Assembly: GCF_900177685.1 (NCBI RefSeq)
Contig: NZ_FXAY01000002.1
Coordinates: 372,001 to 436,000 of the forward strand
DNA: 64,000 nucleotides
Source of the DNA: Agreia pratensis
Lineage (GTDB): Bacteria > Actinomycetota > Actinomycetes > Actinomycetales > Microbacteriaceae
Reading direction: 5' to 3'
The position numbers and the translations under genes are program-made. This document shows, in pieces, positions 16,258 through 24,349 of the stretch; position 1 is the stretch's first letter, and each line of letters opens with the position of its first letter. Below the pieces are notes generated by a model. The model was not told the DNA's origin and ran no database searches. It saw only the letters and a program-made list of their open reading frames with translations.

Positions 16258-17939
16258 GGGGTGCCTTTCGATGAGGAGTCGGATTCGAGGGCTGCCTCGC
16301 GTTCCCGCATGGGCAGGGTGACGATCGCCGTCGTTCCCTTGCCGCGGGCCGATTCCAGCCGGAGTTCCCCACCGTGCTGGTGAATGATGTCGCGGCTGAT
16401 GCTGAGGCCGAGGCCGGTACCGTGAACGGCCGAGTTGCGCACGGAGTCGGCCCGGTAGAACCGGTCGAACAGGTGTGCCTGCTCGGCATCCGTCATGCCG
16501 CGACCCGTGTCGTGCACACGCAGCTCGGCGAAACCGTGGTCTACCGTGCGCAGGGCAACCTCGATGCGGCCGTGGGGCGAGTTGTACTTCACGGCGTTCG
16601 AGAAGATGTTGTCGACGACCTGGCGCAGACGGAATGCGTCGGCATCGAACACGAGCGGCTCGAGTTCGTCGACGACGAAGGTGAGGTGGCTTTCGGATGC
16701 GACGGGCGTGATGGATTCGATTCCGTCGCGCACGATCTGGGCCAGGTCGCAGGGCTCGAAGACCAGAAGCAGAGTCTGGGTCGATTCGCTGGCCGCGGCG
16801 AGCAGATCGGCGACGATGCCCAGCATGCGGTCGGCATTGCGCGAGGTGATCTCGAGCATGCTCCGTGTGCTGTCGGGGATGTCTTCATCGAGCGCCAACT
16901 CTGTGTAGCCGACGATCGATGTGAGGGGGGTGCGGAGCTCGTGCGAGACCGATGCCACGAGGTCGTCGCGGGCTTTGACCGCTTTCAACTCGGCGGTGAT
17001 ATCGCGGAAGACGATGACGCCGCCGTCGTATGCGCCGTGTTCGTCGATCACGGGTCGCGACGAGGTGAGGATGGCGGCTTGGACCTCTCCTGGCTCACCG
17101 AACCACACGGTCTCACGGTCGACCGTCTCGCCGCGGAGAGCCCTCTGGAACGGCCTGTCGTATTCCTCGTAGGCGGTCGTTCGGTCTTCGCGATAGATGA
17201 CCGACGGAAGGATGGAACCCTCACCCAGGCCGAAGGGTGTCGCCATCTCGCGTTGGGCACGGTTGATGAGGTTCACGCGACCGCTGCCGTCGAAACCGAT
17301 CACGCCGAAGTCGACCGCGTCGAAGAGCTCGTCGAGGGTCTGCTTCTGCCGTCGGGAAGCCTGCAGGGCCTGATCGAACAGATCGGCCTGTTGCTGGAGC
17401 AGGGAGCGCTGCGCCGCCGCCCGACGCGTCGTCGAGTAGACGGTGGTGGCGACGAAGGCGAGCACAATCGGAACGACACCGAGGCGGGGTAGCACGGAGG
17501 GATCGATCGCCACCCCTCCATCGCGGATCAACTCGCCACCCCAGGTGAGCACCGCGGGAAGCACCACACTGGTGACGGCTCCCCAGAACCTGAAGTGCAT
17601 CGACATCCAGATCACCGGGAACACGAAGAGAAGGGTGGCGCCGAGGAGGGGCTGATCCTGCCGGATGAGCCCGATAGCCAGAATGTCGAGCACAGGAAGA
17701 GCGGCGATCCAGATCTTCGGCACAAGACGCCAGGGAACGGCGGCGGCGAGGCCGGTGACGGAGAAGATCGAGACGACTCCGGCGAAGAACATGGGGGACG
17801 CGAGGTCGCTGGGAGCGACGATGAACGAGATCGCGACCAGCACGAGGGTCGCTCCGGTGACCAGAAGCTGGGAGAGAAAGACAGACCGCTCGACGGCAGA
17901 GCGGACGGCCGCCCCACTGTCCCCCGACACAGCTACCAT
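16254..17939 (-). CDS. Membrane sensor histidine kinase with PAS domain
   Basis: A 561-residue kinase. An N-terminal block of about six transmembrane helices (20-180) is followed by a coiled segment and a PAS-like domain (about 205-320). The HisKA domain carries the phospho-acceptor in VASVSHELRTPLTSIVGYTE. The HATPase domain has N, G1 and G2 boxes (DNIFSNAVKYNSP, VHDTGRGM, GTGLGLSISRDII). The second of two adjacent ATGs (17939) is preferred, since a TACGCT -10 (17946-17951) lies 6 nt before it. It is coupled to the GGDEF-like gene. The response regulator at 11591-12532 is the nearest candidate partner. Confidence 0.88.
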   Translation of the reverse strand: MVAVSGDSGAAVRSAVERSVFLSQLLVTGATLVLVAISFIVAPSDLASPMFFAGVVSIFSVTGLAAAVPWRLVPKIWIAALPVLDILAIGLIRQDQPLLGATLLFVFPVIWMSMHFRFWGAVTSVVLPAVLTWGGELIRDGGVAIDPSVLPRLGVVPIVLAFVATTVYSTTRRAAAQRSLLQQQADLFDQALQASRRQKQTLDELFDAVDFGVIGFDGSGRVNLINRAQREMATPFGLGEGSILPSVIYREDRTTAYEEYDRPFQRALRGETVDRETVWFGEPGEVQAAILTSSRPVIDEHGAYDGGVIVFRDITAELKAVKARDDLVASVSHELRTPLTSIVGYTELALDEDIPDSTRSMLEITSRNADRMLGIVADLLAAASESTQTLLLVFEPCDLAQIVRDGIESITPVASESHLTFVVDELEPLVFDADAFRLRQVVDNIFSNAVKYNSPHGRIEVALRTVDHGFAELRVHDTGRGMTDAEQAHLFDRFYRADSVRNSAVHGTGLGLSISRDIIHQHGGELRLESARGKGTTAIVTLPMREREAALESDSSSKGTP

Positions 17940-18014
17940 CATCTGAGCGTAGCAACCGTGGTGCGGCTCCTCTGCTCAGCCGCGCTATCGGATTGGCGGC
18001 GTAGGGTTCACAGC

Positions 18015-19547
18015 ATGCGCAAACAGTTGTCGGCTGCTCTTATCGGCGTGATCTCGGCGCTCGCCGTGCTTGCCACGGCCGAGGCGGTCGCGGTGTTCGT
18101 CTCGAGTTCGAGCTCACCGTTCTTCGCCGTCGGTCAATTGGCCATCGATCTCGCTCCCGCCTGGCTCAAAGAGTCGATGATCGCGCTGTTCGGCACCGGC
18201 GACAAGATCGCGCTCTTCGTGATTCTCGGCGTCGTCGTCGTGGTGTTCGCCGCACTCGCGGGTGTGCTCGAGCGACGGCGGCCCCCGCTCGGCGTGGTGA
18301 TTCTCGTTGTCTTCGCCGCCATCGCCGTGATCGCCGTGCAGACCCGACCGGAGGCCAGCGCCCTGTGGGCCTTCCCGACCGTGCTCGGAATGATCGCGGG
18401 CGTGCTCGTGCTGCGCTCCGGCATCCGGCGCCTGGGTGCCTGGATCGATGCGCCGGATGCCTCACGCACGGGCATGCAGCGCAGACAGTTTCTGACGTAC
18501 GCCGGTGTCACCGGCGCGACCGCTCTGATCGTGGCGATCGGCGCCCGGGCCATGAACGCCAGTACGGCGGCGGTCACCGCTATCCGGCAGGCGATCGCGC
18601 TGCCTGCTCCGGCGACGCCCGCGCCCGCGATCGACCCCGCCACCAGCCTCGATGTCGAAGGCATCAGCGCGCTGATCACTCCGAACGAGCAGTTCTACCG
18701 CATCGACGTGGCCCTCCAGGTGCCGCAGATCAACCCCGACGACTGGCAACTCAAGATCACCGGGCTCGTCGACACCGAGGTCACGATCGGCTACGCGGAG
18801 CTGCTCGCTCTTCCGCTCGTCGAGCACGTGACGACGATCGCCTGCGTATCGAACGAGGTCGGCGGCGGGTTGATCGGCAACGCCACCTGGCTGGGCTACC
18901 CCATCCGTGAACTGCTGGCGCGTGCCGGCGTGCAATCGAGCGCCGATATGGTGCTCTCCTCTGGGCCCGATGGGTTCAGCGCGGGCACTCCCATCGAGGC
19001 GCTCGCCGATCCGAACAGGCAGGCGCTCCTGGCGGTCGGCATGAACGGCGAGCCGCTTCCCACGGAGCACGGTTTTCCCGCTCGCATGATCGTGCCCGGC
19101 CTGTTCGGCTACGTCTCGGCGACGAAATGGGTCACCGAGATGAAGGTCACCCGTTTCGCCGACGCCGAGGGCTACTGGACCCCGCGAGGCTGGGATGCCC
19201 TCGGGCCGGTGGTGACCCAGTCGCGCATCGATGTTCCGCTGTCGGGCCAGACCGTCGCATCCGGAACCGTCGCGATCGCGGGCGTCGCTTGGGCGCCGCA
19301 CACCGGAATCGCCGGTGTCGAGGTGCGCGTCGACGACGGCGCATGGCAGAAGGCCACGCTCGCGCCCGGCATCTCCGACGACACGTGGGTGCAGTGGGTT
19401 CTGCAGTGGCCGGCCTCGGCGGGCGCACACACTATTGCGGTGCGGGCGACGGACAAGTCGGGCTATACGCAGACCGATCGGCAGGCGCCTCCAGCCCCCA
19501 GCGGGGCGACCGGATGGGACACGATCACGGTCACCGTCGGCAGCTGA
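18015..19547 (+). CDS. Membrane-anchored sulfite-oxidase-family molybdopterin oxidoreductase
   Basis: A 510-residue protein. Four N-terminal transmembrane helices (about 8-135) come first. RRQFLTYAGVTGATALIVAIGA (about 155-175) is twin-arginine-like. An extracytoplasmic sulfite-oxidase/YedY-type molybdopterin domain follows (about 225-400) with the Mo-ligand Cys in TTIACVSNEVGGGLIGNATW and the RMIVPGLFGYVSATKWV signature. The Ig-like Mo-co dimerisation domain closes the protein (about 410-505). Family members oxidise sulfite or reduce methionine/protein sulfoxides; the substrate is unknown. The start follows a TAGGGT -10 box by 7 nt (leaderless). Confidence 0.88.
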   Translation: MRKQLSAALIGVISALAVLATAEAVAVFVSSSSSPFFAVGQLAIDLAPAWLKESMIALFGTGDKIALFVILGVVVVVFAALAGVLERRRPPLGVVILVVFAAIAVIAVQTRPEASALWAFPTVLGMIAGVLVLRSGIRRLGAWIDAPDASRTGMQRRQFLTYAGVTGATALIVAIGARAMNASTAAVTAIRQAIALPAPATPAPAIDPATSLDVEGISALITPNEQFYRIDVALQVPQINPDDWQLKITGLVDTEVTIGYAELLALPLVEHVTTIACVSNEVGGGLIGNATWLGYPIRELLARAGVQSSADMVLSSGPDGFSAGTPIEALADPNRQALLAVGMNGEPLPTEHGFPARMIVPGLFGYVSATKWVTEMKVTRFADAEGYWTPRGWDALGPVVTQSRIDVPLSGQTVASGTVAIAGVAWAPHTGIAGVEVRVDDGAWQKATLAPGISDDTWVQWVLQWPASAGAHTIAVRATDKSGYTQTDRQAPPAPSGATGWDTITVTVGS

Positions 19548-19620
19548 CGCCGACGCGTTCCTCGCTTGCGCCACGCGGCGGGTACTGTGAACGACGGTAC
19601 AGAGTGTGAGGGAGAGCAGC

Positions 19621-21501
19621 GTGTCTCGAACAGATGGCGTCGACGCTGGGGCATCGAGACCCTTTCAGGTCGACCTGCGTGGCGTGGTCGACCTTCTCTC
19701 GAGGCATATCTACTCGAGTCCGCAGGTGTTTCTGCGCGAGCTGATGCAGAACGGGCGCGACGCCGTCGTCGCCCGGCGTCAGCACGCGGTGGAGCCCATC
19801 GCCGGTGGCGGTGGAATCTGGATCACTCCCGCCGACGGCGAGGGCGCCGAATTCGTCTTCCGCGACGACGGCATAGGGCTGACGCTCGCCGATGTCGGCG
19901 AGCTGCTCGCCACGGTCGGACGGTCATCGAAACGGGATCTGTTCGACCTGCCTCGAACCGATTACCTCGGCCAGTTCGGAATCGGACTGCTGAGCTGTTT
20001 CATGGTGGCAGATCGCATCGTGATCCGCTCGCGCTCGGCGGCAGGCGGCCCGGGGGTCGAGTGGATCGGGGCCACCGACGGAACCTACACGGCGCGCGAA
20101 CTCGATGAGCACGAGACCGCCGCTCTGGCCATCGGCACCGAGGTTCGACTGGTGCCGCTCGCCGGAATGTCCGAGCTCCTTTCGAGCGCGTCGGTCGTTG
20201 CTCTCGCCACGCGCTTCGGCGAATTCCTCGATCTGCCCGTTCGCATTGCCCTGCCTCGCGGGGGCGAAGAGACCATCAACCGCGATGCGGTCTTTCTGCA
20301 GTCGAACGCTGAGCCCACTGCAGAACTCGTCGCCTACGGTGCCGAATTGCTCGGCGCGACTCCCTTCGATGCCATCCCGCTCGTGGTTCCGGGCACCGCG
20401 ACGCGGGGCGTTGCCTTCGTGCTTCCCTATGCGCCGCCTCCCGGATCGCGCCAGTCGACCCGCGTCTACCTCGGTCGGATGCTGCTCGGCGAGCGCATCG
20501 ACGAGCTACTTCCCGACTGGGCGTTCTTCGTTCGCGCGGTGATCGACACCGAGGGTCTGCAGCCCACCGCTTCGCGGGAACAGCTGGTCGAGAACGAATC
20601 GCTCGAATACACCCGCTCGGAGCTCGGGGCAGCGCTTCGGCGATGGATTCTGCAGAAGGCGCTCGCCGAACCTCATCGACTCGCCGAGTTCGTCGCCATC
20701 CATCACGTCGCGCTCAAATCGCTCGTCGTGCACGACGATGAGCTCGCCGGAGTCTTGGCGAGATGGCTTTCGGTTGAGACGTCAGCGGGACCGATGACGC
20801 TCGATGCAGTCATGCAGCGCTCTGCGCACGTGCGTTATGCCGAGACGGTCGACGAATTCAGACAGGTGGCGGCGTTCGGCGACCGGTCGTCGCCCATCGT
20901 GAACGGCGGATACATCTACGACGCCGAAATCGTGCGTCGGCTTCCCGACATCGTCGCCGGGGTGACCGTCGAGCGGGTCACCGTGCTCGGCGAACTCGAC
21001 AACCTCGATTCACCGCCCATGGCAGATCGGCCCCTCGCGCACACTCTGGAGGAGCGAGCCGCCGAAGCGCTGCGCCAGGTGTCGTGCGATGTCGACGTGC
21101 GGGGCTTCGAGCCGGCCGACCTGCCGGCGCTCGCGGTCGCCGACCCCGACGCCCTGCGGTCGATCGGCCGTGCCGCCGCGCAGGAGACCGCACCTCCGCT
21201 GTGGGGTTCCGTTCTCGGTCGCGTCGACAAGGCGGCCGCCGCGCATCGAGGCGCACAGGCTTCGGGCCGCCTGAGACTCTGCCTCAACTGGAACAATCCG
21301 CTGGTGCGCACCCTCGCGGCGACCAACGACGACGCCGTCTTCAGCCGAAGCATCCAGCTCGTGTACGTTCAGGCCCTACTCGCCGGCCACCGGCCCCTGC
21401 AGGCCGCCGATCGTCGGATGCTGACCTCGGCTCTGTCGGATCTGGTGCACCTCAGCGTCGGCCTACCTGGTTATCCCTCTCAAGAAAGCGATCCTTCGTA
21501 G
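19621..21501 (+). CDS. HSP90-family ATPase (HtpG-like, divergent)
   Basis: A 626-residue protein with an N-terminal GHKL ATPase domain. VFLRELMQNGRDAVVAR contains the catalytic Glu and Mg-binding Asn; FRDDGIGLTLADVGELLATVG and LGQFGIGLLSCFMVAD are the nucleotide-lid motifs. A middle domain contains RVYLGRMLLGERIDELLPDWAFFVRAVIDTEGLQPTASREQL, the conserved HSP90 middle motif. The extreme C-terminus is poorly conserved and lacks any TPR-binding EEVD motif. GGAGAG lies 4 nt before GTG 19621. A large TPR protein gene starts at the next base after the stop, so the two form a chaperone/TPR pair. Confidence 0.87.
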   Translation: MSRTDGVDAGASRPFQVDLRGVVDLLSRHIYSSPQVFLRELMQNGRDAVVARRQHAVEPIAGGGGIWITPADGEGAEFVFRDDGIGLTLADVGELLATVGRSSKRDLFDLPRTDYLGQFGIGLLSCFMVADRIVIRSRSAAGGPGVEWIGATDGTYTARELDEHETAALAIGTEVRLVPLAGMSELLSSASVVALATRFGEFLDLPVRIALPRGGEETINRDAVFLQSNAEPTAELVAYGAELLGATPFDAIPLVVPGTATRGVAFVLPYAPPPGSRQSTRVYLGRMLLGERIDELLPDWAFFVRAVIDTEGLQPTASREQLVENESLEYTRSELGAALRRWILQKALAEPHRLAEFVAIHHVALKSLVVHDDELAGVLARWLSVETSAGPMTLDAVMQRSAHVRYAETVDEFRQVAAFGDRSSPIVNGGYIYDAEIVRRLPDIVAGVTVERVTVLGELDNLDSPPMADRPLAHTLEERAAEALRQVSCDVDVRGFEPADLPALAVADPDALRSIGRAAAQETAPPLWGSVLGRVDKAAAAHRGAQASGRLRLCLNWNNPLVRTLAATNDDAVFSRSIQLVYVQALLAGHRPLQAADRRMLTSALSDLVHLSVGLPGYPSQESDPS

Positions 21502-21663
21502 ATGTCACGCAGCACGATCCTTGAGTTGTTCGCATAGATCGACACCCTGCCCTTCGGTGCCGCCGAGCGGTCGCTCATCGACCAGGCGATCGCCCTGGCA
21601 GACGACGCAGGAGAAGACGCGCTCGCCTACGAGGCGCGGCTCAGGCTGACCGCGTCGGCCAAG
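21502..21663 (+). other. Disrupted 5' end of the TPR gene (in-frame amber codon)
   Basis: An ATG directly follows the HSP90 stop and opens MSRSTILELFA. Codon 12 is then TAG (21535-21537). The same frame continues without interruption (IDTLPFGAAERSLIDQAIAL, then ADDAGEDALAYEARLRL) into the TPR protein. A single C-to-T change from CAG would explain the stop. No other start codon exists between the amber codon and ATG 21664. Confidence 0.8.
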
Positions 21664-24333
21664 ATGACGGGTGACACCGACACCATGCTGGCCTCGTTCG
21701 GCTGGTGCCTCGGCAAGCACGACAGTGATCCGGCCCGCTTCCCGTTGAAGGTCGGCGAGCTCGATCTGCTGTGGCAGTTCAAGTGGATGGCTGGCACGCT
21801 CGGTGCATCGCCCGTCTTTCCGCGCGCCGAGATCGAGGCTGTGCTCGACGAGATGGAGACGCGATACCGCAGAGCGGGAGTCGGGCAGAGCGGCGTGCTG
21901 CAGGCACGCTTCGACGACGCGGCCGACAACCTGAGCGATGCAGAGGCCGAGAGCGCCAGGGCGGCGCTGCGCCGCGAACCGCGCGACGAGTACAGCCACT
22001 GCGACGCCTGCGTGCGAAGCGAGGACGCCGCGTATCTCGCGTCGGTCGGCCGAGAAGCGGAGGCGATCGAACGCTTCGACGAGATCGTGGAGCAGGGCCT
22101 GAGCTGCGGCGAGGAACCGGAGACCGCCCTGAGCCGCGGATTGCTCTCCTGGCTGCGCGCCGGCGAACTCGACACCGCGAAAGCGGCCCATCTGCGCAGC
22201 TACCGGTTGGCGCGGTCGAACTCGGACAACATCGGCATCATCGCGAATCACCTCGTCTTCTGCGCCGTGACGGGCAACGAGGCACGCGGGCTCACGCTGC
22301 TCGAGCGCCATATCGGCTGGCTCGCGCATGACTCGCTCAATGCCCGAGCGCACTTCGCCGCGCTGCGTTCATTCGGTGTTCTGCTCGATGCGGTCGTTCG
22401 GAGCGGTCTCGGAGATGCCGCCGTTCGAGGATCCGGCGTCGCCGCACTCGAGCCGTTCTTCGGCCCTCATGACGGTGATTGGAGCGCGGAGGGCCTCGCC
22501 GCTGCATCCTGGCTCGCCGCCGAACGGCTGGCGTGCGCCTTCGACGAGCGCAACGGCAACGACCGGCACAGCAGAATCGTCGAGCGGTCCCGGGCCCTCT
22601 CCGAAGAGCACTACGACCTGCCGCTGCAGGGCGAAGGCTTTCTCCCGAGCATCCCGGCTGTCGCAGAAACCGATCCCGTGGATGCCGCGGGCTGGCTCGT
22701 GCGCGCTCGGGAGCTCTTGGGCATGGGTGCGTACCCCGATTCGGTGACCGCCGCCCGGCGCGGGCTCGAGGCCGACCGACTCGAGAACGTGCCTGTCGAC
22801 CGGAGCCCGGCCGGACGCATCCGGTCGTTGCTGCACGCCGTGCTCATTCAGGCTCTCATCGCGGCGGGCGACCTCGATGAGGCGGCGGCTCGGCAGATCG
22901 ATCGCATCGCGGTGCTGCGCGACATGGGCTGCGACGACCAGGCCGACATCGAGGTGGTGCTCGGGCTCATCATGCTCGGCACGGCGGTCGACGACGACGT
23001 GCACGTTCTCGAGATGACGCTGCAGGCGGCGGATGCGCGGGGTGCCGACGCTGAGACCCGCGCCGATCTCGCACTCACGCTCGGATCTGTGCACCTGCAG
23101 GAGGGGCGCGCCGAGGAGGCGCTCGTTCTCTTCCGTCGCGCGGGGGAGCTGCTCGACGAGGCGCCGGACAGCCCCATGCGGATCTCGGCTCTGATGTTCC
23201 TGGCGCACGCGCTCGCCAGAACCGACGAGCTCGCCGAAGCGGTCTCCACGCTGGATCGCCTTCTCGAGTTCGACCTCGACCGCGCTTTCCGTGCCACAGC
23301 GCACCATCTGCTGGCGCAGCTCGCCGGCGCGGAGGGCGAGATAGAGCCCGGTCTGGCGTCGGCCGACGCGGCGCTGGCACTGTGGACTCGTCTGGGCCAC
23401 CGCTCCGGCATGGTCGACTCCGCAGTGCTCAGCGCGTCGCTGCTGCGCGACGCGGGTCGTCTCGACGAGGCCGTGACCCGATGGCGTCTTGCTGTTCGCG
23501 AGGCCGAGTTGGCCGAGAGGCCGGATGTCGACGGCCTGCGTTACGGGCTGGGCCGGCTGCTCGTGCAGGCGGGTCAAGCCGAGGCCGCCGCAGAGGTGCT
23601 CGATGAGGTGTACGCCTCGGAGGTGTCGTCTGATGCGCTGCCGGGAGCCCGAGCTGAAACGTTGTTCTGGCTGGGCCAGGCGCACAGACAGTCCGGCGAC
23701 GGGTCCGCGGCCTACGGAGCCTGGAGCCGCGCGATCGAGCTGTACACCGAGGCCGGTGATCCGATCGGGGCGACGCAATCGGGCATCGCGCTCGGTGGTC
23801 TCCTTCTGACGTACGACGACGAGCAGTGCATCCAGGTGCTGGAGGAGGCGTTGGCCTCGGCCCGCGGCGCTGACGAACTGCAGCTCTTGGTCGAGGCGCT
23901 GCACTCGCTCGGTCGCGCACGCTGCCGCTTCGGAGACGATGCCGGACTCGCCGAGCTCGACGAGGTGCTGGCCATCGCGCGGGCCGAGGAGGCGGAGTGG
24001 CTCGTCGCAGACGTCACCGATTCGAAGGCGAGGGCGCTGCAGCAACTCGACCGTCTCGCCGAGGCCGTGCCCGCGGCACTCTCGGCCGCCGACGGCTATG
24101 CGGCATCCGGCGATGAGGTGGCCGCAGGGCTCGCCGAGCTGCTCGCCGCACGCATGCTCGTCGCGCAGCAGAACGCGGAGTCCGCGGTGACGATCTACCG
24201 GGGCGCCTTGGAGCGTCTGGGCGATGTTCCGCAGGCCCGCGTCGCTGCAACACTCGAGCTCGGAGACGTGCTCGAGCAGCTGGGTCGCCACGCCGAGGCA
24301 GCCGAAGCTCGCGCCTCGGTCGACGAAAGCTAG
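21664..24333 (+). CDS. Large tetratricopeptide-repeat protein, N-terminally truncated by amber codon
   Basis: An 889-residue helical-repeat protein with more than ten TPR-like helix pairs, for example VNERAEEALVLFRRAGELLDEAP-type units (GRAEEALVLFRRAGELL, GRLDEAVTRWRLAVREAEL, GDGSAAYGAWSRAIELYTEAG). It is acidic and shows no signal peptide or membrane segment. It probably acts as a scaffold or co-chaperone for the HSP90-like ATPase encoded immediately upstream. The natural start appears to be ATG 21502, but a TAG at codon 12 interrupts it. The listed start is the first one after that codon, leaving a product about 54 residues short. Whether it is expressed is uncertain. Confidence 0.75.
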   Translation: MTGDTDTMLASFGWCLGKHDSDPARFPLKVGELDLLWQFKWMAGTLGASPVFPRAEIEAVLDEMETRYRRAGVGQSGVLQARFDDAADNLSDAEAESARAALRREPRDEYSHCDACVRSEDAAYLASVGREAEAIERFDEIVEQGLSCGEEPETALSRGLLSWLRAGELDTAKAAHLRSYRLARSNSDNIGIIANHLVFCAVTGNEARGLTLLERHIGWLAHDSLNARAHFAALRSFGVLLDAVVRSGLGDAAVRGSGVAALEPFFGPHDGDWSAEGLAAASWLAAERLACAFDERNGNDRHSRIVERSRALSEEHYDLPLQGEGFLPSIPAVAETDPVDAAGWLVRARELLGMGAYPDSVTAARRGLEADRLENVPVDRSPAGRIRSLLHAVLIQALIAAGDLDEAAARQIDRIAVLRDMGCDDQADIEVVLGLIMLGTAVDDDVHVLEMTLQAADARGADAETRADLALTLGSVHLQEGRAEEALVLFRRAGELLDEAPDSPMRISALMFLAHALARTDELAEAVSTLDRLLEFDLDRAFRATAHHLLAQLAGAEGEIEPGLASADAALALWTRLGHRSGMVDSAVLSASLLRDAGRLDEAVTRWRLAVREAELAERPDVDGLRYGLGRLLVQAGQAEAAAEVLDEVYASEVSSDALPGARAETLFWLGQAHRQSGDGSAAYGAWSRAIELYTEAGDPIGATQSGIALGGLLLTYDDEQCIQVLEEALASARGADELQLLVEALHSLGRARCRFGDDAGLAELDEVLAIARAEEAEWLVADVTDSKARALQQLDRLAEAVPAALSAADGYAASGDEVAAGLAELLAARMLVAQQNAESAVTIYRGALERLGDVPQARVAATLELGDVLEQLGRHAEAAEARASVDES

Positions 24334-24349
24334 CCGAGAACGGGCGGCG

